Below, piece by piece: positions 1 to 5,640 of a DNA stretch of 5,640 nt (position 1 is its first letter; each line of letters opens with the position of its first letter). This stretch comes from Pseudomonadota bacterium (lineage in GTDB: Bacteria > Pseudomonadota > Gammaproteobacteria > Xanthomonadales > Xanthomonadaceae), in NCBI GenBank assembly GCA_023423855.1, contig JAFAEU010000121.1:1-5640 (forward strand), read 5' to 3'. A program made the translations under genes and the position numbers. Below the pieces are notes generated by a model. The model searched no databases. It was not told where the DNA came from and was given only the letters and a program-made list of their open reading frames with translations.

Positions 1-1062
1 GAGCAGAAGCTGGTCGACGGGCTCAAGACGCAGGAAGAGGTGGAGATCCTGCTGGCCGAGCGCGGCGTGGCCGACGAGGACGCCGAGGGCGGCTTCCGCC
101 AGGTCGGCTTCTTCGACTACCTGCGCCATGCCGAAGGTCCCGCGGCCGCAGCCGACCGGCGGCCGCAGGTGGCGGTGGTGGTGGCGGAAGGCAACATCGT
201 CGAGGGCCGCCAGCCGCCGGGCACGATCGGCGGCGACTCCACCGCCGCGCTGCTGCGCGAGGCGCGCGACGACGACGACGTCAAGGCCGTGGTGCTGCGC
301 GTGAACTCGGGCGGCGGCTCGGCGTTCGCCTCGGAAATCATCCGCCGCGAGATCCTCGGCCTGAAGGCGGCCGACAAGCCGGTGGTGGTGTCGTTCGGCG
401 ACGTCGCGGCCTCGGGCGGCTACTGGATCAGCATGGACGCCGACCGCATCTACGCCGATCCGTCGACGATCACCGGCTCGATCGGCATCTTCGGCCTGGT
501 GCCGACCTTCCCGCGCGCGCTGGAAAAGATCGGCGTGCACACCGACGGCGTCGCCACCACGCGCATGGCCGGCGCGTTCGACCTTAGCCGCCCGCTGTCG
601 CCGGAAGTGGGGCAGGTGATCCAGTCCTACATCGACAAGGGCTACCGCGATTTCATCACCCGCGTCGCGCAGGGCCGCAAGCGCACGCCCGAACAGGTGG
701 ACGAGATCGCGCGCGGCCGGGTGTGGACCGGCACGCAGGCGAAGGAGCGCGGGCTGGTGGACGAATTCGGCGGCGTGCAGGCCGCGGTCGCGGATGCCGC
801 GGCGCGCGCGAAGCTGGGCGAGGCCGGCGACTGGCGCGTGCGCTACGTCGAGCGCCAGGCGACGCCGTTCGAGAAGTGGTTCACCGGCTTCGTGCAGGGC
901 CGCATCGGCCAGGCCTGGCTGAAGGATTCCGACCTCGCGCAGACGCTGCTGGCGCGCGCCGCGCCGCAGGCCGGGCGCGACCTGCGCATGCTGGAACAGG
1001 TGCTCAGGACCCAGGACGGCGCGCCGGTGAAGGTGCTGGCGCACTGCTTCTGCGGGCTCTGA
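1..1062 (+). CDS. sppA: Signal peptide peptidase SppA, C-terminal part (5' end outside window)
   Basis: Membrane-bound serine protease of family S49 that degrades signal peptides left in the inner membrane after secretion. The frame is open from base 1, so the gene starts upstream; the GTG at 40 is an internal valine codon. About 353 residues are visible of a protein that is normally about 620-640 in the long (67K) form. The key motif is [11 protein letters not shown] (codons from 400), whose serine (codon 412-414) matches the catalytic nucleophile of E. coli SppA. Other family hallmarks are [24 protein letters not shown], and the later [19 protein letters not shown]. The general-base lysine of long SppA lies in the N-terminal half and is not in view. 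The protein ends in HCFCGL. A terminator follows, and the next gene is convergent, so this is the last gene of its transcript. Family assignment is very secure. Confidence 0.95.
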   Translation, partial: EQKLVDGLKTQEEVEILLAERGVADEDAEGGFRQVGFFDYLRHAEGPAAAADRRPQVAVVVAEGNIVEGRQPPGTIGGDSTAALLREARDDDDVKAVVLRVNSGGGSAFASEIIRREILGLKAADKPVVVSFGDVAASGGYWISMDADRIYADPSTITGSIGIFGLVPTFPRALEKIGVHTDGVATTRMAGAFDLSRPLSPEVGQVIQSYIDKGYRDFITRVAQGRKRTPEQVDEIARGRVWTGTQAKERGLVDEFGGVQAAVADAAARAKLGEAGDWRVRYVERQATPFEKWFTGFVQGRIGQAWLKDSDLAQTLLARAAPQAGRDLRMLEQVLRTQDGAPVKVLAHCFCGL

Positions 1063-1107
1063 CGCGTATCGCCGCCAGCTCCGGGTCGCTATATGGGGCA
1101 GGGGAAG

Positions 1108-1134
1108 AAAAGCCCGGTTTAGCCGGGCTTTTTT
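1108..1134 (+). terminator. Intrinsic terminator after sppA, probably bidirectional
   Basis: A perfect 10-bp stem (1108-1117 AAAAGCCCGG with 1123-1132 CCGGGCTTTT) encloses a 5-base TTTAG loop. On the plus strand it runs into six Ts (1129-1134), the classic Rho-independent form, 45 bases after the sppA stop. On the minus strand the same stem ends in TTTT followed by CTT, so it could also stop transcripts coming from the convergent kinase gene, although the inverted repeat at 1136-1212 would be transcribed first. Confidence 0.9.
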
Positions 1135-1135
1135 C

Positions 1136-1212
1136 TGTCATCCCGAGCGTAGCGAGGGATCTCTCTGTCCGGTCGTTGTAAAAGCAGATCCCTCGCTGCG
1201 CTCGGGATGACA
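1136..1212. repeat. 77-bp inverted repeat, REP/BIME-like, 27-bp arms
   Basis: The left arm (1136-1162, beginning TGTCATCCCGAGCG) and the right arm (1186-1212, ending CGCTCGGGATGACA) are reverse complements at 26 of 27 positions. The one difference, T1150 against G1198, would still form a wobble pair in RNA. The spacer is 23 bases (1163-1185). The element lies wholly in the gap between the convergent sppA and kinase stops, directly after the sppA terminator. It has no open frame, no obvious target-site duplication and no transposase. Arms built on TCATCCCGAGCG-AGCGAGGGATCT resemble dispersed extragenic palindromes seen in many bacterial genomes; that resemblance is from memory. Transcribed from either side it would form a long stem that could protect 3' ends or help termination. 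Confidence 0.85.
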
Positions 1213-1248
1213 GTGAACTCGGGCAAGTCGTTTCGCCACGGGCGCCAC

Positions 1249-2271
1249 TCAGCGCTTCACGTCCAGCCGCTCGCCGCGCACCAGCGCCATCACGTCTTCG
1301 GCATCGCACAGGTTGAAGTCGCCCGGCACCGCGTGCTTCAGGCAGCCGGCGGCGTGGCCGAAGCGCAGGCTGTCGGCGTCGTTCCAACCCGACGCGAGAC
1401 CGTGCAGCACGCCGGCGGCGAAGGCGTCGCCGCCGCCGATGCGGTCGACGATGCCCGGCAGTTCGCGCGGTTCGACCCGGTGCAGCGCGCCATCGCGCGT
1501 GGCCATTAGCGCGCCCAGCGCGTGGTGGTCGACGCTGCTCTGCGCGCGCGTGGTGCAGGCGATGCGCTGCAGGCGCGGGAAGGCGTCGAATGCGCGCCGC
1601 GAGGCGATCGCGAAGCGCTGCTCATGCGTGTCCGCAGACGTTTCGTCCACGCCGAGGACCACGTCGATGTCGCGATGGTCGGCGAAGGCGATCCCGGCGC
1701 CTTCCAGCAGCGGGCGCAGGATCGATGCCGGGTCGCCGTCCCAGGCCGCCCACAGCTTTGGCCGGAAGTTGCCGTCGAACGACACCTGCACGCCCTGCGA
1801 GACGGCGGCGCGGACCGCGTCGGTGGCGGCAGCGGCGGTCGCCGCGCCCAGCGCCGGGGTCACGCCGGAGAGGTGCAGCCAGCCGGCGCCATGCAGCAGG
1901 GCCGGCCAGTCGTAACCGTCGGCCGGCGCCAGCGCGAAGGCCGAATCGGCGCGGTCGTACAGCACCTCGCTGGGACGATGCCCGGCGCCGGTGGCGAGGA
2001 AGTACAGGCCCATCCGCCCCGCGGCCAGGCGCACCGCGCGGGTATCCACCCCGTGCCGGCGCAGTTCCCCCAGCGCGGCGCGGCCCAGCGCGTTGTCGGC
2101 CACGGTGCCGAGCATGGCCACCTCGTGCCCGAAGCGGGCCAGCGACACCCCGACGTTGGCTTCGGCGCCGCCGACGTGGACCTCCAGCCGGGGCGACTGC
2201 AGCAGCAGTTCCCGCCCGGGCGCCGCCAGGCGCAGCAGCAATTCACCGAAACAGATGATTCGAGCGGACAT
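1249..2271 (-). CDS. kdgK: PfkB-family sugar kinase, probable 2-dehydro-3-deoxygluconokinase
   Basis: Predicted cytoplasmic enzyme that phosphorylates 2-keto-3-deoxygluconate (KDG) with ATP to KDPG, the Entner-Doudoroff aldolase substrate, in uronate, pectin or alginate breakdown. It has 340 residues, normal for the ribokinase/PfkB fold. Visible marks are the N-terminal FGELLLRL; the sugar-binding GGAEAN (residues 34-39) with NVGVSLARFG after it; LYDRADSA (104-111) and FDGNFRPKLW (165-174), both typical of KDG kinases; and the PfkB signature DRIGGGDAFAAG, whose Asp282 should be the catalytic base. The ATG at 2271 is preferred because GGGAG lies 5 bases upstream (2277-2281); an in-frame GTG at 2277 would overlap that site and add two residues. 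It is divergent from the TonB receptor, which suggests shared control. Fructokinase or another PfkB specificity is the main alternative. Confidence 0.85.
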   Translation of the reverse strand: MSARIICFGELLLRLAAPGRELLLQSPRLEVHVGGAEANVGVSLARFGHEVAMLGTVADNALGRAALGELRRHGVDTRAVRLAAGRMGLYFLATGAGHRPSEVLYDRADSAFALAPADGYDWPALLHGAGWLHLSGVTPALGAATAAAATDAVRAAVSQGVQVSFDGNFRPKLWAAWDGDPASILRPLLEGAGIAFADHRDIDVVLGVDETSADTHEQRFAIASRRAFDAFPRLQRIACTTRAQSSVDHHALGALMATRDGALHRVEPRELPGIVDRIGGGDAFAAGVLHGLASGWNDADSLRFGHAAGCLKHAVPGDFNLCDAEDVMALVRGERLDVKR

Positions 2272-2276
2272 GGGCA

Positions 2277-2281
2277 CTCCC
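2277..2281 (-). promoter_or_regulatory. Ribosome binding site deciding the kinase start
   Basis: On the minus strand GGGAG ends 5 bases before the ATG at 2271. The alternative GTG start at 2277 shares its first G with this motif and so could not use it, which favours the ATG. Confidence 0.65.
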
Positions 2282-2339
2282 GTTGGCTTCCCCGCATCAT
2301 CGGCCAGTCGCGGGCCGGGGCGTTTTGCGCCGCAGCATG

Positions 2340-2352
2340 CTTGCCGGGCAAG
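2340..2352. promoter_or_regulatory. 13-bp palindrome, candidate operator between divergent genes
   Basis: CTTGCC-G-GGCAAG is a perfect inverted repeat with 6-bp arms around G2346. It sits 69 bases upstream of the kinase start and 116 bases upstream of the receptor start, a position from which a dimeric repressor could control both. On its right are two GGTTTTG copies (2352-2358 and 2363-2369) whose starts are 11 bases apart, close to one helical turn. No regulator gene lies in the window and I cannot match the motif to a known regulator, so the role is inferred. GC-rich DNA yields short palindromes by chance. Confidence 0.3.
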
Positions 2353-2455
2353 GTTTTGTTAGGGTTTTGACCAGCGGTGTCATTCAGGCCGCCGGGCACC
2401 ATCCCAAACACACGCATTCAGTCGGGCGCCGCGATGGCCGATGTCTGACTTCACC

Positions 2456-2462
2456 GGAGGGG
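2456..2462 (+). promoter_or_regulatory. Strong ribosome binding site of the TonB receptor
   Basis: GGAGGGG is a strong match to the anti-Shine-Dalgarno sequence; its GGAGG core ends 7 bases before the ATG at 2468. An in-frame ATG at 2441 would put this site inside the coding sequence and has no comparable motif ahead of it, so 2468 is the start. Confidence 0.85.
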
Positions 2463-2467
2463 AAATT

Positions 2468-5257
2468 ATGCAAGTTGTCCGTCAGAGAAAAAAGACACCG
2501 GTTACCTTGCTGGCCGTGTCGATCGGTTTCGCGCTGCAGGCGCAGGCGCTGGTGGCCGTCGCCCAGGATGAGGGGCAAGTGGTCGAAACGGCGGCCAGCG
2601 CGCCCGCCGACGAGGCGCAGACGTTCGACACCATGGTCGTGACCGGCTATCGCGCCAGCCTGGAGCGTGCGGTGGACATCAAGCGCGGCGAAGCCGGCGT
2701 CGTCGACGCCATCGTGGCCGAGGACATCGCCGACTTCCCCGACCTCAACCTCGCCGAATCGCTGCAGCGCATCCCGGGCGTGTCGATCACCCGCGAAGGC
2801 GGCGAAGGCCGCAACATCTCGGTGCGCGGCCTCGGTCCGCAGTTCACCCGCGTGCGCATCAACGGCATCGAAGGGCTCGCCACCGGCGGCGGCACCGATA
2901 CCTCCGGTGGCGTGAACCGCGGGCGCAGCTTCGACTTCAACACCTTCGCGTCCGACCTGTTCACCCAGCTCGTGGTGCGCAAGACGTCGGCAGCGGAAAT
3001 CGAGGAAGGCTCGCTGGGTGCGACCGTCGACCTGCGCACCGCGCGTCCGTTCGACTACGACGGCTTCACCATGGCCATCGGCGGGCAGATGGGCTACGGC
3101 AGCCTCGCGAAGGAGTACGACCCGCGCGGCACGTTCCTGATCAGCAACACCTTCGCCGACGGCCATGCCGGCGCGCTGCTGTCGGTCGCCTACACCGACC
3201 GCACCGTGGTCGAGGAAGGCTCGGATACGGTGCGCTGGTGGACGGCGCAGAACACCTCCACCAACTTCTTCGCTCCGGACTCGCCGTTCCAGGCCGCGCT
3301 TGACCCGAATGTCTACCATCCGCGCATCCCGCGCTACAACCTCTACCGCCACGAGCAGGAGCGCCTGGGCATCACCGGCGCGCTGCAGTTCAAGCTGGGC
3401 GACCGGACCGAACTGGTGTTCGACGGCCTGTACGCGCGCTTCGACGCCAATCGCTGGCAGGACAACATCAACGCGGTTTCCTTCAGCCGCACCAATGCCG
3501 GTGGCAAGCAGGAAACCCGGGTCCTCGACGGCGAGATCGACAGCCGCGGCAACCTGGTCTACGGCGTGTTCGACAACGTCGACATCCGCTCCGAAGGCCG
3601 CTACGACGAGCAGTCCACCACGTTCACTCAACTGACCGCGGCGTTCGAGCATGGCTTCAGCGACAGCGTGAAGCTCAATGCGCTGGTCGGCACGTCGTCG
3701 TCCGAGTACGACAACCCGATCCAGACCACGGTCATCGCCGACAAGTTCAACGCGCAGGGCTTCAGCTGGGATTACCGCGGCAACAACCGCCTTCCCGTGT
3801 TCGACTACGGCAGCGTCGATCCCACCGATACCAGTGGCTGGACGCTGGCCGAGATCCGCCTGCGCCCGCAGTGGGTCGAGAACACCTTCGATACCGCCAC
3901 GCTGGACCTGTCATGGGCGGCCTCGCCGTACTTCACGCTCAAGGGTGGCGTGAACTACAAGAACTACGAGTTCAAGAGCCGGGAGTGGGGGCGCGGCACG
4001 CCCGGCAGCGGTCGCGTGGAAACGGTGGGCGGGATCACGGTCACGCCCGGCGCGCTGGCCTCGCTGATGCGCCAGTACCACATCGGCGCCGGCGGCTTCG
4101 GCAGCGCAGTCGTGCCGGACGTGGCGTCGTTCGCGCAGTCGCTCGGCATCCACGGCGGCACCGGTCCGTATGCGGTCCATCACAACCTCACCAATACCAT
4201 CGCCAACGACCGTTCGGTCCAGGAGGAAAGCCTGGGCTTCTACGTGCAGGGCGACTTCAACTTCGACATCGGTGCGATCCCGGTGCGCGGCAACGTCGGC
4301 GTGCGTCGCGTCGAGACCGAGCTGACCAGCACCGGCTGGATCAACATCACCACGCCGGGCCAGGTGGTGAACAAGTACAGCGATACCTTGCCCTCGTTCA
4401 ATCTCGTCGCCGAACTCACGCCGGACCTGCTGTTGCGCGTCGCCGGCGCCGAAGTGATGACCCGGCCCAATCTCGGGTTCCTGGGCGTGGGCACCACCTT
4501 CAGCGTGGCGGGCGGTTCGCGCACGGTGACCACCGGCAATCCCAACGTCGAGCCGTTCCGCGCCAAGACCTTCGACCTCGGGCTGGAGTGGTACCTGCGC
4601 GCCGGCGGTCTGGTGTCGGTCGGCGTGTTCTACAAGGACATCGACAGCTACATCCAGACCTCGCGCGAAAGCCGGCCGTTCCATACCTCGGGCCTGCCGG
4701 CCTCGCTGCTCCTGCCGGAGTGGAACGTGACCCCGGATGACGAGTTCGTGTTCCAGCAGCCCCTGAACACGCCCGGCGGCGAGCTCAAGGGCGTGGAACT
4801 GGGCTACCAGCAGCCGTTCACGTTCCTGTCCGGTTTCTGGGCCGATTTCGGCGTGCAGTTCAACTACACCTGGGTCGAATCCGACATCCAGTACCTGTCG
4901 TCCTCCGGTGCGCCGACCGCGAAGGGACCGATGGTGGGCCTGTCGGAGAACGCCTGGAACGCGACGCTCTACTACGACAACCAGAAGTTCTCCGCGCGCA
5001 TCTCCGCAGCCTATCGCGACGAGTACGCCAACCAGATCCCGGGCCGCGAAGGCACCGACCTGGAAGGCACCGCCGCCACGACCACGATCGACGCATCGCT
5101 GTCGTACAACTTCAACGACAACTTCTCGATCTCGCTCGAAGGCCTGAACCTGACCGACGAATGGTCCGACCTGTGGATGGACACGGGGCGTGACGCATCG
5201 ATCGCGTACACGCATACCGGTCGCCAGTACCTGCTGGGCTTCCGCTACAAGTTCTGA
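2468..5257 (+). CDS. TonB-dependent outer membrane receptor, Xanthomonas/Caulobacter type
   Basis: Outer membrane transporter of 929 residues, energised by TonB-ExbB-ExbD, importing a ligand into the periplasm. The start at 2468 gives a good signal peptide: basic RQRKK (5-9), a hydrophobic core (11-23) and probable cleavage after AVA (residue 32). A TonB-box-like segment FDTMVVTG follows at 53-60. The plug spans about 70-190, with DIADFPDLNLAESLQRIPGVSI, ISVRGLGP (117-124) and VRKTSAAEIEEGSLGATVDLRT. The rest is a beta-barrel, with a late MTRPNLGFLG segment, GNPNVEPF, and a C-terminal strand ending LGFRYKF; the final Phe is the usual outer-membrane assembly signal. The plug pattern fits TIGR01782 (TonB-Xanth-Caul), whose members often serve carbohydrate uptake. 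No N-terminal STN signalling domain is seen. Divergence from the KDG kinase hints at a uronate-containing glycan, but the ligand is unknown. Confidence 0.95.
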   Translation: MQVVRQRKKTPVTLLAVSIGFALQAQALVAVAQDEGQVVETAASAPADEAQTFDTMVVTGYRASLERAVDIKRGEAGVVDAIVAEDIADFPDLNLAESLQRIPGVSITREGGEGRNISVRGLGPQFTRVRINGIEGLATGGGTDTSGGVNRGRSFDFNTFASDLFTQLVVRKTSAAEIEEGSLGATVDLRTARPFDYDGFTMAIGGQMGYGSLAKEYDPRGTFLISNTFADGHAGALLSVAYTDRTVVEEGSDTVRWWTAQNTSTNFFAPDSPFQAALDPNVYHPRIPRYNLYRHEQERLGITGALQFKLGDRTELVFDGLYARFDANRWQDNINAVSFSRTNAGGKQETRVLDGEIDSRGNLVYGVFDNVDIRSEGRYDEQSTTFTQLTAAFEHGFSDSVKLNALVGTSSSEYDNPIQTTVIADKFNAQGFSWDYRGNNRLPVFDYGSVDPTDTSGWTLAEIRLRPQWVENTFDTATLDLSWAASPYFTLKGGVNYKNYEFKSREWGRGTPGSGRVETVGGITVTPGALASLMRQYHIGAGGFGSAVVPDVASFAQSLGIHGGTGPYAVHHNLTNTIANDRSVQEESLGFYVQGDFNFDIGAIPVRGNVGVRRVETELTSTGWINITTPGQVVNKYSDTLPSFNLVAELTPDLLLRVAGAEVMTRPNLGFLGVGTTFSVAGGSRTVTTGNPNVEPFRAKTFDLGLEWYLRAGGLVSVGVFYKDIDSYIQTSRESRPFHTSGLPASLLLPEWNVTPDDEFVFQQPLNTPGGELKGVELGYQQPFTFLSGFWADFGVQFNYTWVESDIQYLSSSGAPTAKGPMVGLSENAWNATLYYDNQKFSARISAAYRDEYANQIPGREGTDLEGTAATTTIDASLSYNFNDNFSISLEGLNLTDEWSDLWMDTGRDASIAYTHTGRQYLLGFRYKF

Positions 5258-5268
5258 CGGTCCGGCGC

Positions 5269-5292
5269 GCGGCGGTCCTGACGGGCCGCCGC
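5269..5292. terminator. GC-rich hairpin after the receptor gene, possible terminator
   Basis: A 10-bp stem (5269-5278 with 5283-5292, including one T-G wobble) closes a TGAC loop, 11 bases after the receptor stop. No T-run follows on the plus strand, only ATATCTTGT after a few bases, so it is weak as an intrinsic terminator. It may instead protect the 3' end. Confidence 0.4.
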
Positions 5293-5308
5293 CGCGATAT
5301 CTTGTCCG

Positions 5309-5333
5309 GAAGGGGCCCGCGCTGGGCTCCTTC
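5309..5333. terminator. Second hairpin between convergent genes, possible terminator
   Basis: GAAGGGGCCC (5309-5318) pairs with GGGCTCCTTC (5324-5333) around a GCGCT loop; nine pairs are Watson-Crick and one is a G-T wobble. It lies midway between the convergent receptor and esterase stops and could act in either direction. Neither strand carries a clear T-run after it, so termination is inferred from position and stem strength only. Confidence 0.4.
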
Positions 5334-5378
5334 TGCATATGCGCACCCTGTTTCCGTCCGTCCGGCCGCCGGGATGCG

Positions 5379-5640
5379 CTACAGCGTGCCGCGCTGGACG
5401 AAGGGCGCGCGCCGGTAGAGGCGGCGTTCGCCGCCGCGCGGGTCGTCCTGCATGACCGGCGCGTCGCCGAACACCATCGTCTCGCGGCGCTCGAGCGAAT
5501 AGGGCTGCCAGCCCGCAGTGGCGCCGGCACGCGGATCGCCGCTGCGCGCGAAGGCGAGCAGGGCGTCGCTCATCGCGTCGGCGACGCGCTGTGCGTCGGC
5601 CGAAGCGCCCGTGCGCGAGCCCGGTTGCGCGATGTTGTCG
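5379..5640 (-). CDS. Type B carboxylesterase, C-terminal fragment (5' end outside window)
   Basis: The last 86 residues of a protein whose start lies beyond the right edge; the frame is open to base 5640 and stops with TAG at 5379-5381. The fragment reads DNIAQPGS, then VADAMSDALLAFARSGDPR, WQPYSLERRETMVFGD and DDPR. This is the characteristic C-terminal end of the carboxylesterase/para-nitrobenzyl esterase family (alpha/beta hydrolase, PF00135), where a helix with LAFARTGDP-like sequence precedes W-x-x-Y and a TM-x-F strand. The catalytic Ser, Glu and His would all be upstream and cannot be checked, nor can a signal peptide. The ATG at 5573 is an internal methionine. Family enzymes hydrolyse carboxylic esters; here the substrate is unknown. 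It is convergent with the receptor, so it is not in the same operon. Confidence 0.85.
   Translation of the reverse strand, partial: DNIAQPGSRTGASADAQRVADAMSDALLAFARSGDPRAGATAGWQPYSLERRETMVFGDAPVMQDDPRGGERRLYRRAPFVQRGTL

Noticed and set aside
172..285. Short triplet runs (GGTGGTGG near 173-183 and GACGACGACGACG near 268-280) inside sppA
   Set aside because: They simply encode Val and Asp runs in a GC-rich coding frame and are too short to suggest a tandem repeat with its own role.
1522..2370. Long plus-strand frames opposite the kinase (for example 282 and 222 codons)
   Set aside because: They are antisense to a gene with clear PfkB motifs and are rich in Arg, Pro and Gly without domain features.
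2367..2372. TTGACC as a possible -35 box for the receptor promoter
   Set aside because: The expected -10 position about 17 bases downstream reads CCGCCG-like sequence, so no sigma-70 pair is supported.
2368..2382. TGACCAGCGGTGTCA as a LacI-type operator
   Set aside because: Only the outer TGAC/GTCA bases are symmetric; the inner bases do not pair, so the palindrome is too weak to call.
2441..2467. In-frame upstream ATG for the receptor at 2441
   Set aside because: It has no Shine-Dalgarno motif, and it would place the strong GGAGGGG site inside the coding sequence and put nine extra residues (including acidic ones) ahead of the signal peptide.
2384..3652. 422-codon antisense open frame over the start of the receptor
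   Set aside because: Its VDVVxHAVDQVAAAV-like composition is the typical mirror of a GC-biased coding strand, and it would run through the receptor's ribosome binding site and signal peptide. No domain is recognised.
3911..5530. 539-codon antisense open frame opposite the TonB receptor and the downstream gap
   Set aside because: It is the low-complexity, Arg/Ala/Gly/Val-rich shadow of a well-supported receptor gene in GC-rich DNA, and it crosses both the convergent gap and part of the esterase. No recognisable domain is seen.

Overview
The window is GC-rich proteobacterial DNA, and its gene content and protein sequences point to a member of the Xanthomonadaceae/Lysobacteraceae (Lysobacter, Luteimonas, Pseudoxanthomonas or a relative). 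Three things suggest this: the TonB-dependent receptor is of the Xanthomonas/Caulobacter type, the SppA protease ends in the xanthomonad-like tail HCFCGL, and GC-biased codons leave long antisense open frames. The genus is inferred, not shown.

Layout: (1) bases 1-1062, plus strand, the C-terminal part of the signal peptide peptidase SppA, cut off at the left edge. (2) Bases 1063-1248, a convergent gap with a strong hairpin-plus-T-run terminator and, four bases after its stem, a nearly perfect 27-bp inverted repeat that looks like a dispersed REP/BIME-type element. (3) Bases 1249-2271, minus strand, a PfkB-family kinase best read as 2-dehydro-3-deoxygluconokinase (KdgK). (4) Bases 2282-2467, a 186-bp intergenic region between divergent genes, holding a 13-bp palindrome and helically phased GGTTTTG repeats that could be regulatory. 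(5) Bases 2468-5257, plus strand, a complete 929-residue TonB-dependent outer membrane receptor. (6) Bases 5258-5378, a convergent gap with two GC-rich hairpins. (7) Bases 5379-5640, minus strand, the C-terminal end of a type B carboxylesterase, cut off at the right edge.

The kinase and receptor are divergent neighbours that share one control region. A KDG kinase feeds the Entner-Doudoroff/uronate pathway, and this receptor family often imports plant or algal oligosaccharides in xanthomonads. A small uptake-and-catabolism locus for uronic-acid-containing glycans is therefore plausible, but the substrate cannot be read from the sequence. SppA is a housekeeping envelope protease with no evident tie to the rest.

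I see no mobile element with a transposase, no CRISPR array, no RNA gene, and nothing that looks like a new defence or biosynthetic system. The points most worth checking are the inverted repeat and the shared kinase/receptor control region.
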